DNA of 64,000 bases from Sphingobacteriales bacterium. GTDB lineage: Bacteria > Bacteroidota > Bacteroidia > Chitinophagales > Chitinophagaceae. The stretch spans positions 1-64,000 of the forward strand of contig RXJG01000006.1 in assembly GCA_003963365.1 (NCBI GenBank), given 5' to 3'. The notes beneath the pieces are model-generated. The model was not told the origin of the DNA, did no database searches, and saw only the letters and a list, made by a program, of their open reading frames with translations. This document shows, in pieces, positions 16,946 through 25,800 of the stretch. Position 1 is the stretch's first letter; each line of letters opens with the position of its first letter. A program made the position numbers and the translations under genes.

Positions 16946-16949
16946 AAGC

Positions 16950-17117
16950 AACAATAATTCTGTTCAGCTTTTGTCTCATCCAACATTTATTTATTCAGCT
17001 TTAGTTCTTAACTTCAGAATAATATTTTCAAATGGGTCTTAATTGCTATCGGGATACCGGGCTGGACAATTAATGAATTCCCCGCCTTAGCAAATACCCG
17101 AACTCTGTACGTTATAC
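16950..17117. repeat. attC-like cassette-boundary element
   Basis: AGCAACAATAATTCTG begins just after the VIT1 stop; TTCAGCTTTAGTTCTTAACT from 16994 is identical to 6140; the element closes with GTTATAC at 17111-17117, 43 bases before the next ATG. Confidence 0.55.
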
Positions 17118-17160
17118 TATGTGACCCTAAAATTTTAAATCACTAAAACAAATAACAATT

Positions 17161-17670
17161 ATGACAAAGATTTCTGTTTTTTCCTCAAGCCTTTTGTTAT
17201 GCTTATCAATTTTCAGCAGTTGCAATAATGCTGACACATCCAAAACAACTGTGGACAAGGATCTAAAAGCAACATCCCCTGACACACCTGAATATTTTAA
17301 CCTGCGACCAAAACTTGAAAAAGATTATGGCTATACCCATGCAGTCAAAATTGGTGACGATCTCAAAATTTCAGGAGCAGTTAGTATGACAGACTCTGGC
17401 GTTATTATTGGACAAGGCAACATGGAACTGCAAATGAAAAATTGTTATAGTGACTTGGAAAAAATACTAAAGCATTATGGCTACACATTTGATGATGTTT
17501 TTGCAGAAAATGTTTACACGACTAACATGGACGATTTTATAAAAGTTTCAGGGTATAGAAATTCTATTTACAAAAAACAATTTCCAACAGGAACCTGGCT
17601 TGAAGTAAAAGGACTTGCTTTACATGGTCAACTAATTGAAATTGACATGGAAGCTCACAAAACAAAATAA
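17161..17670 (+). CDS. RidA-family lipoprotein
   Basis: A 169-residue protein with a lipoprotein signal (lipobox SSC near residue 21) and a RidA/YjgF/UK114 fold: YTHAVKIGDDLKISGAV, GQGNMELQMKNCYSDLEKILKHYG and VFAENVYTTNMDDF. RidA enzymes remove reactive enamines and imines in the cytosol, and their active-site arginine in the motif near the C-terminus (R-x-x-V/C) is not visible here: the region reads WLEVKGLALHGQLIEIDMEA. An exported, probably non-canonical RidA paralogue is the best reading. It has its own attC-like element on both sides. Confidence 0.78.
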   Translation: MTKISVFSSSLLLCLSIFSSCNNADTSKTTVDKDLKATSPDTPEYFNLRPKLEKDYGYTHAVKIGDDLKISGAVSMTDSGVIIGQGNMELQMKNCYSDLEKILKHYGYTFDDVFAENVYTTNMDDFIKVSGYRNSIYKKQFPTGTWLEVKGLALHGQLIEIDMEAHKTK

Positions 17671-17702
17671 AAGTGTTTTAGGTTGACACCAAAAGTACGA
17701 AC

Positions 17703-17866
17703 GCACAACATGTGGTTTTGTGCAAGGAGGGCGGACATTCAAACTTCGGCTGTTTGCATTGTGGTACTTTATTCCCAGCAACGTCCCCGGCCTGCTCACA
17801 CGGCTAGTGGGAGACGTTGGTGAAAAACAGGGCTAATTTTTACATCATACATTTACGTGCTATATG
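17703..17866. repeat. attC-like element fused to a palindromic repeat
   Basis: GCACAACATGTGGTTTTGTG opens at 17703; the palindromic family copy at 17773-17822 has arms CAGCAACGTCCCC and GGGAGACGTTGGTG; GGCTAATTTTTACATCATAC follows at 17831, as in the regions before 5209 and 6293. Confidence 0.65.
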
Positions 17867-18469
17867 ATATTTTTTATGAGACTAACTGTAACTATAATTA
17901 TTTTACTGACATTTTTCGGTAGTAAGGGACAGACACCGACAAAAGAGTTGAAAATTCGGGAAGTTGGTTGGACTTTGTTTATTCCGACTGATGCCAATTT
18001 CTTAAACGCTGCCCAGTTTGACACTATTCGACAAAAGGCAGTCAACGCTATGAATAAAGCCTATGGTGTCACAGACGAAGAATTTAAACAATTAAAACCT
18101 TTGTTTACAATCCGACAAGGCCAATTCAATATTTTCGGTAGCACTCTCAATCCCTACGACAGTTCAATGTTTGATAATTGGCAAGAATCCTATGCCGCAT
18201 CCAAACTCATGATGATGGATTTGTTCAAACAACAAGGACCAAATTTAGAAGTTGCTGACACGGCATCTTCTACAGAGACAATTGACGGTTTGACTTTTGA
18301 GAAATTCTACATCAAGACTATTTACCCACAACGGAACTTGACAATGAACACGTATTGGTTTTACCGAAAACATGATAATTATGATTTTAGCATAAATATT
18401 TCTTACACTGACGAAACCGTTGGAAAAAAGTTTCTGGACATTGTAAAGAACTCAAAGTTTGACAAATAA
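17864..18469 (+). CDS. Hypothetical exported protein
   Basis: A 201-residue protein with an N-terminal signal (start may be at 17876, MRLTVTIIILLTFFGSKGQ). The mature part, EVGWTLFIPTDANFLNAAQFD ... NTYWFYRKHDNYDFSINISYTDE, is predicted alpha/beta and resembles small exported Bacteroidota proteins that have no named function. ATACAAC, a variant core heptamer, begins seven bases after its stop. Confidence 0.6.
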   Translation: MIFFMRLTVTIIILLTFFGSKGQTPTKELKIREVGWTLFIPTDANFLNAAQFDTIRQKAVNAMNKAYGVTDEEFKQLKPLFTIRQGQFNIFGSTLNPYDSSMFDNWQESYAASKLMMMDLFKQQGPNLEVADTASSTETIDGLTFEKFYIKTIYPQRNLTMNTYWFYRKHDNYDFSINISYTDETVGKKFLDIVKNSKFDK

Positions 18470-18475
18470 AACAGC

Positions 18476-18560
18476 ATACAACACGTGGCTTGATATTGTA
18501 GCAATCAGTCCCGAAAGCTTTTGGAATAATTCTGCTGTAGTTCGGCTCGGGGCTGGACGA
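18476..18560. repeat. Cassette-boundary repeat after 17864-18469
   Basis: ATACAACACGTGGCTTG opens it; GTAGTTCGGCTCGGGGCTGG near 18537 resembles the CCGGGCTGGAC block in the element at 17060. No clear right core is seen. Confidence 0.5.
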
Positions 18561-18658
18561 ATATAAAATTCCCAATCACCTATTATCATTTCATTACATT
18601 TTACCTCACCAGTTCACATATCCCTTCTCTTTCCGTAATATTTGCCATTATAAATTGT

Positions 18659-21427
18659 ATGATGATGCATAAAATAAAAAATGCCATACCGGTTATCGCT
18701 GCTTTGTTTTGCTCTATGCTGGTGCAGGCACAAAAAAAAGTACAGGTGTTATCCGTGCCGGGCAAAAACGAATTCACCAAAATCAATAAAGAAGGCGTGT
18801 CGGTATTGCCAAGCGGCAGATACCTGCAGCCGGCGGGCAACACTGTTCAAATTGCACATGATCCATTTGGTATGGCTGTTTCTCCCGACGGCAGTAAAAC
18901 CGTTACGCTTCACAACGGTGTGTTCACGGTGATCGACAATCAAACCCTACACTCACAAATGGTGGGCTGGATTGGTGATGCACCCGGCGCAGACCGGCAG
19001 GAGTATGTGCTGTCGGCTTATAAAAATTCCATACCATCGCCACTGGCCCATGGTTCGTTGCTGGGTGTAGCTTTTGCAAAACAAAATAATGTGGTGTATT
19101 TAAGCGGCGGTGATGCCGGCTGCGTAATTGAATATGATATTGACCAGTTTAAACGCCTTGATTCCATCAGTTTGAACGGAACAGTCAACGGCACGGAATA
19201 CGGCGACAGCTTTACTTCCGATATTGTTTACAATCCTTCGGCAAATGAACTGCTGGTGCTTGACCAGGCCAATTACCGCATGGTGCGTATTGATCTCAGC
19301 ACCCGTAAAATAACCGCTTCTGTACCCACAGGAAGATTGCCCTTTGGTCTTTCACTTTCCCCGGATCACCATTTCGCCTTTGTGGCCAATGTGGGTATGT
19401 ATGCTTACCCGTTGATGCCCGACATTACCAAAGATAATTACGAAGACATGCTGCTTCCCTGGCATCCTTATGGCAACAACACGCCGCAATCCATTAACGG
19501 GGTTAAATGGAACGGGCGTTTTGTTCCGGGTCTTGGCAGTCCCAATGCACCGGAGGCCATGAGCGTATATGCCATTGACCTCAGCAATAATAAAGTGACC
19601 GACCGTTATAAACCCGGTTTTTTACTGGGGCAGATGATTGAAGGAGCGGAAGTGGTGGGCGGCGCCAGTCCCAATTCCCTTGCCGTTGGGAGCCGGTATG
19701 CCTATGTAACCAACGCCAGTAACGATAACATTTCAGTTATAGATTACCGTGCGCATAAAATAACAGGCCACATATCCATCAAAACCCATGCGGCCATTGA
19801 CAAATACAGGGGTTATCTTCCGTTTGGTATTACCCTGAGCGCCGATGAAAAAACATTGTATGTGGCCCTGCTTGGTTTTAATGCAGTAGCCGTTATTGAT
19901 GTGGCTACGCAAAAAACAAAGGGACTGATACCGGCAGGATGGGGCCCCACCAGAGTCAAACTTTCACCGGATGAAAAATTTCTTTACATCAGCTCCTGCC
20001 GTGGATTAGGAGCCGGGCCAAATGGCGGAAAAAATTTTGTGGCACCTGTGCAGGGTACCTATATTGGCGATATACAGCTTGGTACTTTTCAAAAAGTTGA
20101 ACTGCCCGGCGATGCAACGCTTGCGGCTATGACCAGCGCCTGTCTGCAAAACACTTTTACATCACAACCGGAGATGGATGAACCGGAGAACCCACTTCCG
20201 GCACTGCCCGGCATCCGGCAAAGCCCCATTAAATACATTGTATATATCACCAAAGAAAACAGAACCTATGATGAAGTATTTGGTCAGTTAACCAGCGGCA
20301 ATGGCGATTCAAGCCTGGCAAGATTTGGAATGAATGTTACGCTGCATGCAAAAGACAAAACACTGGTGCACATGAATATTGCGCCTAACCATATTAAGCT
20401 GGCAAAGCAATTTGCTTTTTCTGATAATTTTTACTGCGACAGTGATGCCTCCATTCACGGTCATCACTGGATGATGGGTGTGATACCCAACGAATGGGTG
20501 GAGACCAATTCTAATACGGATAAAACAGCTATGTATTTTTCAAAAGCACCGGGGCGTCGTTTTCCCGGCAGCACGGGCAGTATGGATCCGGAAGATTATG
20601 CCGAACGGGGAGGGCTTTGGGAAGCACTGGAACGTTCTAAAGTGCCGTTTTATAATTTTGGCGAAGCCAATGAAACAGCGCATAACCGGGAATCGTGGAA
20701 AGATACGGCCACAGGATCGGGGCATGGCGTAATTGTGCCCATACAAAAAGCGCTGTTTCCCCGCACCAGTCATAACTATGCTGGTTTTAATACGCATATT
20801 CCCGATCAGTTCAGGCTTAACCAGTTTGTATCCGAGTTTACAAAGATGTGGCTGAAAGGAAAACAAAAGATGCCTTCGGTGGTCACCATTCAGTTGCCCA
20901 ATGATCATACTTCCGACGCAAGACCGGAAGATGGATATCCTTTTTATCATTCATTTGTTGCCGACAACGACCTTGCACTGGGTGGCATACTGCAGTTTTT
21001 GTCGCATACGCCTTACTGGAAAAATATGCTGGTGATTGTTACGGAAGATGATCCGCAGGGCGGAGTGGACCATGTAGATGCACACCGCAGCATTTTAATG
21101 CTGGCCGGCCCTTATGTAAAAAAGGGTTACACCTCCCATACACATGCCAACTTTGGTTCTATTTTAAAAATGATTTATAACCTCACCAACACGCCTTATG
21201 TAAATCAATACGATGCCACGGCTTCCAGCCTCCGGGATTTTTTTACCAGCAAGCCCGACTTTACTCCCTATCAGCATGTGTATCCTTCAACCGATGTTTT
21301 TGACCCCAAACTCGCTTTAAAAAAGTTTGGACGTTATGCCGACTGGAAAAAGGTAATTAAAGCCGGCGATATGGATGATGAAGATGAACTACGGACAAAA
21401 AATTACCTGCGGGAGGGGGAGCATTAA
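18659..21427 (+). CDS. YncE-type beta-propeller fused to alkaline-phosphatase-like phosphoesterase
   Basis: A 922-residue secreted enzyme with signal peptide (IPVIAALFCSMLVQAQ). Residues about 50-490 form a YVTN/YncE propeller, with recurrent strands such as GMAVSPDGSKTVTLHNG, YVTNASNDNISVIDY and GFNAVAVIDVATQKTKGLIP. From about 520 the phosphoesterase domain begins (YIVYITKENRTYDEVFG), continues with SDNFYCDSDASIHGHHWMM and closes with VIVTEDDPQGGVDHVDAHR, the metal-binding Asp and His residues of the phospholipase C/acid phosphatase group. It is markedly more GC-rich than the flanking accessory genes. It probably cleaves phosphate esters in the periplasm. Confidence 0.88.
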   Translation: MMMHKIKNAIPVIAALFCSMLVQAQKKVQVLSVPGKNEFTKINKEGVSVLPSGRYLQPAGNTVQIAHDPFGMAVSPDGSKTVTLHNGVFTVIDNQTLHSQMVGWIGDAPGADRQEYVLSAYKNSIPSPLAHGSLLGVAFAKQNNVVYLSGGDAGCVIEYDIDQFKRLDSISLNGTVNGTEYGDSFTSDIVYNPSANELLVLDQANYRMVRIDLSTRKITASVPTGRLPFGLSLSPDHHFAFVANVGMYAYPLMPDITKDNYEDMLLPWHPYGNNTPQSINGVKWNGRFVPGLGSPNAPEAMSVYAIDLSNNKVTDRYKPGFLLGQMIEGAEVVGGASPNSLAVGSRYAYVTNASNDNISVIDYRAHKITGHISIKTHAAIDKYRGYLPFGITLSADEKTLYVALLGFNAVAVIDVATQKTKGLIPAGWGPTRVKLSPDEKFLYISSCRGLGAGPNGGKNFVAPVQGTYIGDIQLGTFQKVELPGDATLAAMTSACLQNTFTSQPEMDEPENPLPALPGIRQSPIKYIVYITKENRTYDEVFGQLTSGNGDSSLARFGMNVTLHAKDKTLVHMNIAPNHIKLAKQFAFSDNFYCDSDASIHGHHWMMGVIPNEWVETNSNTDKTAMYFSKAPGRRFPGSTGSMDPEDYAERGGLWEALERSKVPFYNFGEANETAHNRESWKDTATGSGHGVIVPIQKALFPRTSHNYAGFNTHIPDQFRLNQFVSEFTKMWLKGKQKMPSVVTIQLPNDHTSDARPEDGYPFYHSFVADNDLALGGILQFLSHTPYWKNMLVIVTEDDPQGGVDHVDAHRSILMLAGPYVKKGYTSHTHANFGSILKMIYNLTNTPYVNQYDATASSLRDFFTSKPDFTPYQHVYPSTDVFDPKLALKKFGRYADWKKVIKAGDMDDEDELRTKNYLREGEH

Positions 21428-21447
21428 ATTGATGTGGTTGAATTTTA

Positions 21448-21487
21448 TTCCAGGCAAGGTCCATATAGCCTACAGGAGACGTTGGGG
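21448..21487. repeat. Degenerate copy of the palindromic intergenic repeat
   Basis: CCAGGCAAGGTCCATATAGC followed by ACAGGAGACGTTGGGG: left arm degraded, right arm like that at 17810. It lies directly upstream of the gene at 21511. Confidence 0.55.
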
Positions 21488-21510
21488 AGTAAACAAAATA
21501 TAAACACGAT

Positions 21511-21975
21511 ATGGACTTAGATAAAATAATTAAAGAGCTAAATAAAAAAATAACATCGAACGGTGTTAGTGTGGACAAACTTGACAGTAAAGATTTGACA
21601 GAAGCTGAAAAGGATTTTATTGAGAAATTTAAACCAGGACAGTCAATTATCCTCTACGGAACACTTGCACCAGGCAAACCTAATCATTCAAAAATTGAAC
21701 ACATCAAAGGAGAGTGGCTAAAAGGAATTGTAAAAGGGAAATTAGTAAAAGAAGGCTGGGGTGCTGAATTGGGCTACTATGGATTTAAGCATTCTAATGT
21801 TGATGAGCAAGTGAATATTGAAGCATACATTCTTTTTTCTAACGAATTAGTTGACCATTGGTCATATTTAGATGAATTTGAAGGAGATGGTTACCAACGA
21901 ATACTGGCAAAGTTTGAATTGGAAAACGGAGAAGTTGGAGTAGGAAATATCTATGCAATAAACGGTACAAACTGA
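21511..21975 (+). CDS. Gamma-glutamylcyclotransferase-like (AIG2/GGCT) protein
   Basis: A 154-residue cytoplasmic protein. ILYGTLAPGKPNHSKIEHI (about 47-65) is the substrate-loop YGTL motif of the GGCT fold, and the acidic catalytic segment appears as WSYLDEFEGDGYQRILAKFEL (about 113-133). The usual job is release of 5-oxoproline from gamma-glutamyl compounds. The N-terminal 40 residues are an additional charged helix. It is AT-rich with a repeat upstream and AGGCAACGGTTT overlapping its stop, so it fits the cassette-like class. Confidence 0.78.
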   Translation: MDLDKIIKELNKKITSNGVSVDKLDSKDLTEAEKDFIEKFKPGQSIILYGTLAPGKPNHSKIEHIKGEWLKGIVKGKLVKEGWGAELGYYGFKHSNVDEQVNIEAYILFSNELVDHWSYLDEFEGDGYQRILAKFELENGEVGVGNIYAINGTN

Positions 21976-22542
21976 GGCAACGGTTTAATTTATATCGCTG
22001 CCAGATTCTTACAAACAGATAACATGAGAAAGTTATTTCCGGCAGAAGTTTTCAACACTATTTTATTTACGCTGATTGTTTTTAGCTCCTGTAAGAAATC
22101 AAAGATCAGCCTGCTGGTTCAATCACCGGGGACTGGGTTTTAAAATATGCCGATTCAGCCTGATTTATACCTGTTACTCCACGTACAATTTTACCTGCGC
22201 CTTTCCTTTTTGAAACGATAATAAAAAACCGGGTAGGGGCAGATGATTTATAATTACAGCCGGGCTGAATGAAATACAAGTTGCCTCAATAACTGTAATA
22301 AATAATGCCCTCAATACATTTACTGCGGGTTAAAATACTGCCACAAAAAAGGTGTTTTAACTATTGACTTCCGCCAGTCTTAATCTTAAGTTTGACTAAG
22401 TTTTTTTAATCATTCATAACCTGCCTTTATAAGGTATTTTAATTCAAATACCCTGTATCAACGCATATTTATCAGATTCATTACCATAGTCGGAATTAAG
22501 CCGAAAATCCGGTAACAGAGTAGGCAACCAAAAACTTTTTTT
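21976..22542. other. Long intergenic region with a lipoprotein remnant
   Basis: Opens with a boundary-like core at the preceding stop, then carries the broken lipoprotein described separately (22024-22170). After that are short coding-like stretches (for example NEIQVASITVINNALNTF in one frame near 22268-22321) without a start, consistent with further decay. No terminator or RNA gene is evident. Confidence 0.45.
22024..22170 (+). pseudogene. Frameshifted remnant of a small lipoprotein
   Basis: The first frame reads MRKLFPAEVF... with a lipoprotein end FSSCKKSK, then goes out of frame. A single-base shift around the A-rich stretch near 22100-22110 restores DQPAGSITGDWVLKYADSA before a stop. 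GDWVLKY is the start of many Bacteroidota lipocalin-like lipoproteins. The rest of the domain is missing. Confidence 0.45.
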
Positions 22543-23616
22543 ATGGAAAAAGAAACAAACCATTGTACACATCACCATGGTGAATGTCATTGCTTTATTA
22601 TCCCGGTTAAAATACTTAAAAAGTTTTCGAAGGATAAAAAACTTTCAGCCAAAGCCAGGAAGGGGTTTGCTGACGCTGCCCGGTTTGAAACGGAATGGCG
22701 TAAAGCCCGGGAAGTGAAATCGCTGGTTACAGCTTCTGCCCAAAAGATGCTGCCGAGCGGTTTAACAAAAGTTCCTTCAAAAGCACCGGTAGTTTCAGTA
22801 TTTGACTGCAAGCAACACACTACGCTTCCGGGTACGCCAATATCCAACCCGGGTTCATCAACCGATCCAACCTCTAAAAGAACATTTAAAGAAACAACTT
22901 CCCTGGCCCAGTTTTACAAAACCGTATTTGGCCGTAATTCAATTGACAATGCGGGTATGGCATTAATTTCTTCCATTCATTACAGTGTTAAATATAATAA
23001 CGCATTCTGGAATGGTGACCAGATGACTTACGGGGATGGTGACGGAAATATTTTTGTTGACTTTACAAAAAGTGATGATGTTGTTGGGCACGAAATTACG
23101 CATGGAGTAACACAACATACACTTGGGTTGGCTTATCATGATGAGCCCGGTGGGTTAAACGAAAGTATTTCTGATGTATTTGGCAGCATGTTTCGTCAAT
23201 GGGAAGCCGGTCAGGATGTAGCTCATGCCGATTGGCTTATTGGAAAGGAAATTATGGGGCCGGGTGCCATAAGCAGGGGATATACTTGTTTACGTGACCT
23301 TTCTAATCCTGCCGCCAGTCATTGCCTTTCGCCCCAGCCAACAAACTTTTCGCAATATCGTAATGGCATGGATCCCCATTCCAGCAGTGGAATTCCTAAT
23401 TTTGCATTTTATAAAGCGGCAATGGCCATTGGAGGTAAAAGCTGGATCATATTGGGTAAAATTTGGTATAAGTCGGTAACAGGTTTTGGACCAAGTCCTA
23501 ATATGACGATGAAACAGTTTGCCAACAGAACACGTAGTGTAGCCGGCAGCCTTTTCCGTACCAGGCCGGCCATTAAAAAAGCTGTGGATAAAGCATGGCT
23601 GGATGTAGGTCTGTAA
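22543..23616 (+). CDS. M4 (thermolysin/protealysin-type) metalloprotease
   Basis: A 357-residue zinc protease with no signal peptide. An N-terminal Cys/His-rich start (NHCTHHHGECHCFIIPV) resembles the short protealysin propeptide. The catalytic motif is HEITH (His183, Glu184, His187), the third ligand Glu207 in GGLNESISD, and the transition-state histidine is His279 in MDPHSSSGIPN. Lack of a signal suggests activity in the cell or release by another route, as in protealysins. The next gene encodes its likely inhibitor. Confidence 0.9.
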   Translation: MEKETNHCTHHHGECHCFIIPVKILKKFSKDKKLSAKARKGFADAARFETEWRKAREVKSLVTASAQKMLPSGLTKVPSKAPVVSVFDCKQHTTLPGTPISNPGSSTDPTSKRTFKETTSLAQFYKTVFGRNSIDNAGMALISSIHYSVKYNNAFWNGDQMTYGDGDGNIFVDFTKSDDVVGHEITHGVTQHTLGLAYHDEPGGLNESISDVFGSMFRQWEAGQDVAHADWLIGKEIMGPGAISRGYTCLRDLSNPAASHCLSPQPTNFSQYRNGMDPHSSSGIPNFAFYKAAMAIGGKSWIILGKIWYKSVTGFGPSPNMTMKQFANRTRSVAGSLFRTRPAIKKAVDKAWLDVGL

Positions 23617-23627
23617 AAAAATAAATA

Positions 23628-23915
23628 ATGTCAAAATTAAAGGTTGAACGATTAGGAGGCATTGGTGGTTTTGGTGGCAACATGTCGCATTTGCGAAGTG
23701 TGGGTGAAGTTGACCTGGCTAAAATTTCTGATGAGGACAAAAAAATAATTGAAGCGTTATTTGAATTGCATAAAAATAGCGGGGAAAGTCTCAACAGGGA
23801 TAATTTCAGGTACCGCATTACCCGTAAAACAGCTGCCGGAACAGAGTCGATTGAAGCAGAGGAAGATAAAGTTCCTACCGTAATAAAGCAATGTGTAAAA
23901 GATGAGATAGTGTAA
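23628..23915 (+). CDS. Emfourin-like inhibitor of the M4 protease
   Basis: A 95-residue protein starting 11 bases after the protease stop, so co-transcribed. The N-terminus KVERLGGIGGFGGNMSHL matches the emfourin pattern in which a Gly-rich loop enters the protease cleft, and the C-terminal half has DNFRYRITRKT. Emfourins are small partners of protealysin-type enzymes, usually encoded next to them. Recognition rests on this motif and the gene order. Confidence 0.78.
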   Translation: MSKLKVERLGGIGGFGGNMSHLRSVGEVDLAKISDEDKKIIEALFELHKNSGESLNRDNFRYRITRKTAAGTESIEAEEDKVPTVIKQCVKDEIV

Positions 23916-23945
23916 TTTCGTAATTAACCTTATTTTTAAAAATAT

Positions 23946-23978
23946 AAAACCGGCAAAACAAAAGTTTGTGCCGGTTTT
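23946..23978 (+). terminator. Intrinsic terminator after the emfourin gene
   Basis: AAAACCGGCA pairs with TGCCGGTTTT across a 13-base loop. The remaining 300 bases up to 24283 show no gene or other clear signal. Confidence 0.75.
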
Positions 23979-24282
23979 GTATTGAAGGCATACCGCTGAG
24001 TAGGCAATCCTTCTAAATAATCTGCCCGGGCAGCTTTACACAGTTCGGTGGAAATATCAACAGTTAAAAACCCGTTTACCTACTAATTAATGAATGGAAT
24101 ATTATAAATATGGCAAATACCTTATCACCCCAAAAAAAAGATGTACAAAGTTGAGCTGTTTTCTTTTACAGAAGGATATTTTAAAAATTATGTATAGTGA
24201 AAAAATTGTCCGGGTATTCGTTTAGAAAAAGCTGGCAGTATCTCGGGATTATTTTAATATCTTGAACAAAATATTCAACAGG

Positions 24283-25761
24283 ATGAAACAATTATTCTTC
24301 TTACCTCTTACAATGTTTATTTTATTATTTCATTCATATTATGCTGAAGCATTTAGTAAAACTAAACCAGTTGGTGATAGTATGGATATCAGTAGGTATA
24401 AAAAGTATATTGACGATAATATGCCGGTACATGTAAAAGAATTTATTGATTTTGTATCTATACCCAGTATATCTTCACTGGCAGCCAATAAAGCAGCTAT
24501 GCAACGCTGCGCTGAGTTCCTGAGTAATAAGTTGCAAAAAACAGGAATGTTTAATGCAAAAGTTTTACCAACTGACGGACACCCGGTGGTATTTGCAGAA
24601 TGGAATAAAGTTGCAGGAAAGCCAACAGTTCTTATTTATGGTCATTATGATGTGCAGCCGGTACAGGAAGCATTATGGGTGAGTAATCCTTTTGTTCCAA
24701 AAGAAATGAATGGAAGAATTTATGGCCGTGGTGCAGCAGATGACAAAGGAGGGATTGTAACAGCCATATGGGCGATAGAAGCGATGCTGAAGAAAGAAGA
24801 TAAGTTACCGGTGAATGTGAAATTTTTATTTGAGGGAGAGGAAGAAGTGGGCAGCCCTAATCTTCCCAAATTTATAATGGCGAATAAAGATTTATTAAAA
24901 GCAGATTATGCCTATAGTGTGGATGCTTTTCAAAAAAGTGATACGGAACCTGAAATGATTTTGAGTGTAAGGGGAGGAGCAACGATGGAATTTACATTAA
25001 CAACTGCCAACCGTGATTTGCATTCCGGTGTATTTGGAGGAAAACTCATTAATGCATCACAGGCCATGGCACAGTTGATCGCTTCCTTTCATGATGCGGA
25101 TGGTAAAGTGGCAGTAGAAGGTTTTTATGATAAAGTATTACCCATGACAGATGAAGAAAAAACCATGGCAGCCAACGCACCTTATGATGAACAAAAGGAA
25201 TTGACGGAGAACGGGGCCAAATTGTGGAAAGGTGAAAAAGGTTACACATCATTAGAAAGAGTATGGTATCGCCCCACACTGGATGTTACCGGTGTATGGA
25301 GTGGTTACACTGCGGATGATGGTTTCCTGAATATCGTTCCCGGTTCTGCACATTGCAGACTGATGTGCCGGCTGGTGGCTGATCAAAAAAGTGGAGAGAT
25401 AATTGAATTGATTAAAAAGCATATTGCCCTGCATACACCCCAAGGATCAACCATTACGTATAAAGATTTAGGTGGCTTTGCCAATGAAGCTGCTCAATTC
25501 TCCACCAACACTCAATCTTTCAGGGCTGCTTACCGGGTGCTTACAAAATTATATGGCAAAGAACCTTTGCTGATGGGAACTGGTGGCAGCAATGCCGCCT
25601 GTGCTCATTTTAAAAATCTGCTGAACCTGCCCATCTATTCATTTGGTTTTTTGCAGGAAGATGAGAACTATCATTCACATAATGAATTTATGCGGGTATC
25701 AGATTTGCAAAAGGGACAATATGCTTTTTGTATGTTGCTGAAATATATCGGGGCAAAATAG
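24283..25761 (+). CDS. M20 family dipeptidase, exported
   Basis: A 492-residue peptidase with a signal-like N-terminus (MKQLFFLPLTMFILLFHSYYAEA). The ATG at 24283 is preferred over an in-frame TTG at 24262. Metal-binding motifs are GHYDVQPVQ (about 122-130), GRGAADDKGG (about 152-161) and FEGEEEVGSPN (about 187-197), and the last ligand is in HSHNEFMRVSD near the C-terminus. Members split dipeptides such as carnosine-like substrates with two zinc ions. The dimerisation domain is intact and length is normal. Confidence 0.9.
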   Translation: MKQLFFLPLTMFILLFHSYYAEAFSKTKPVGDSMDISRYKKYIDDNMPVHVKEFIDFVSIPSISSLAANKAAMQRCAEFLSNKLQKTGMFNAKVLPTDGHPVVFAEWNKVAGKPTVLIYGHYDVQPVQEALWVSNPFVPKEMNGRIYGRGAADDKGGIVTAIWAIEAMLKKEDKLPVNVKFLFEGEEEVGSPNLPKFIMANKDLLKADYAYSVDAFQKSDTEPEMILSVRGGATMEFTLTTANRDLHSGVFGGKLINASQAMAQLIASFHDADGKVAVEGFYDKVLPMTDEEKTMAANAPYDEQKELTENGAKLWKGEKGYTSLERVWYRPTLDVTGVWSGYTADDGFLNIVPGSAHCRLMCRLVADQKSGEIIELIKKHIALHTPQGSTITYKDLGGFANEAAQFSTNTQSFRAAYRVLTKLYGKEPLLMGTGGSNAACAHFKNLLNLPIYSFGFLQEDENYHSHNEFMRVSDLQKGQYAFCMLLKYIGAK

Positions 25762-25800
25762 CAGTTACGAGTACCAGCTATTAATTATTGGTTGGCAAAA

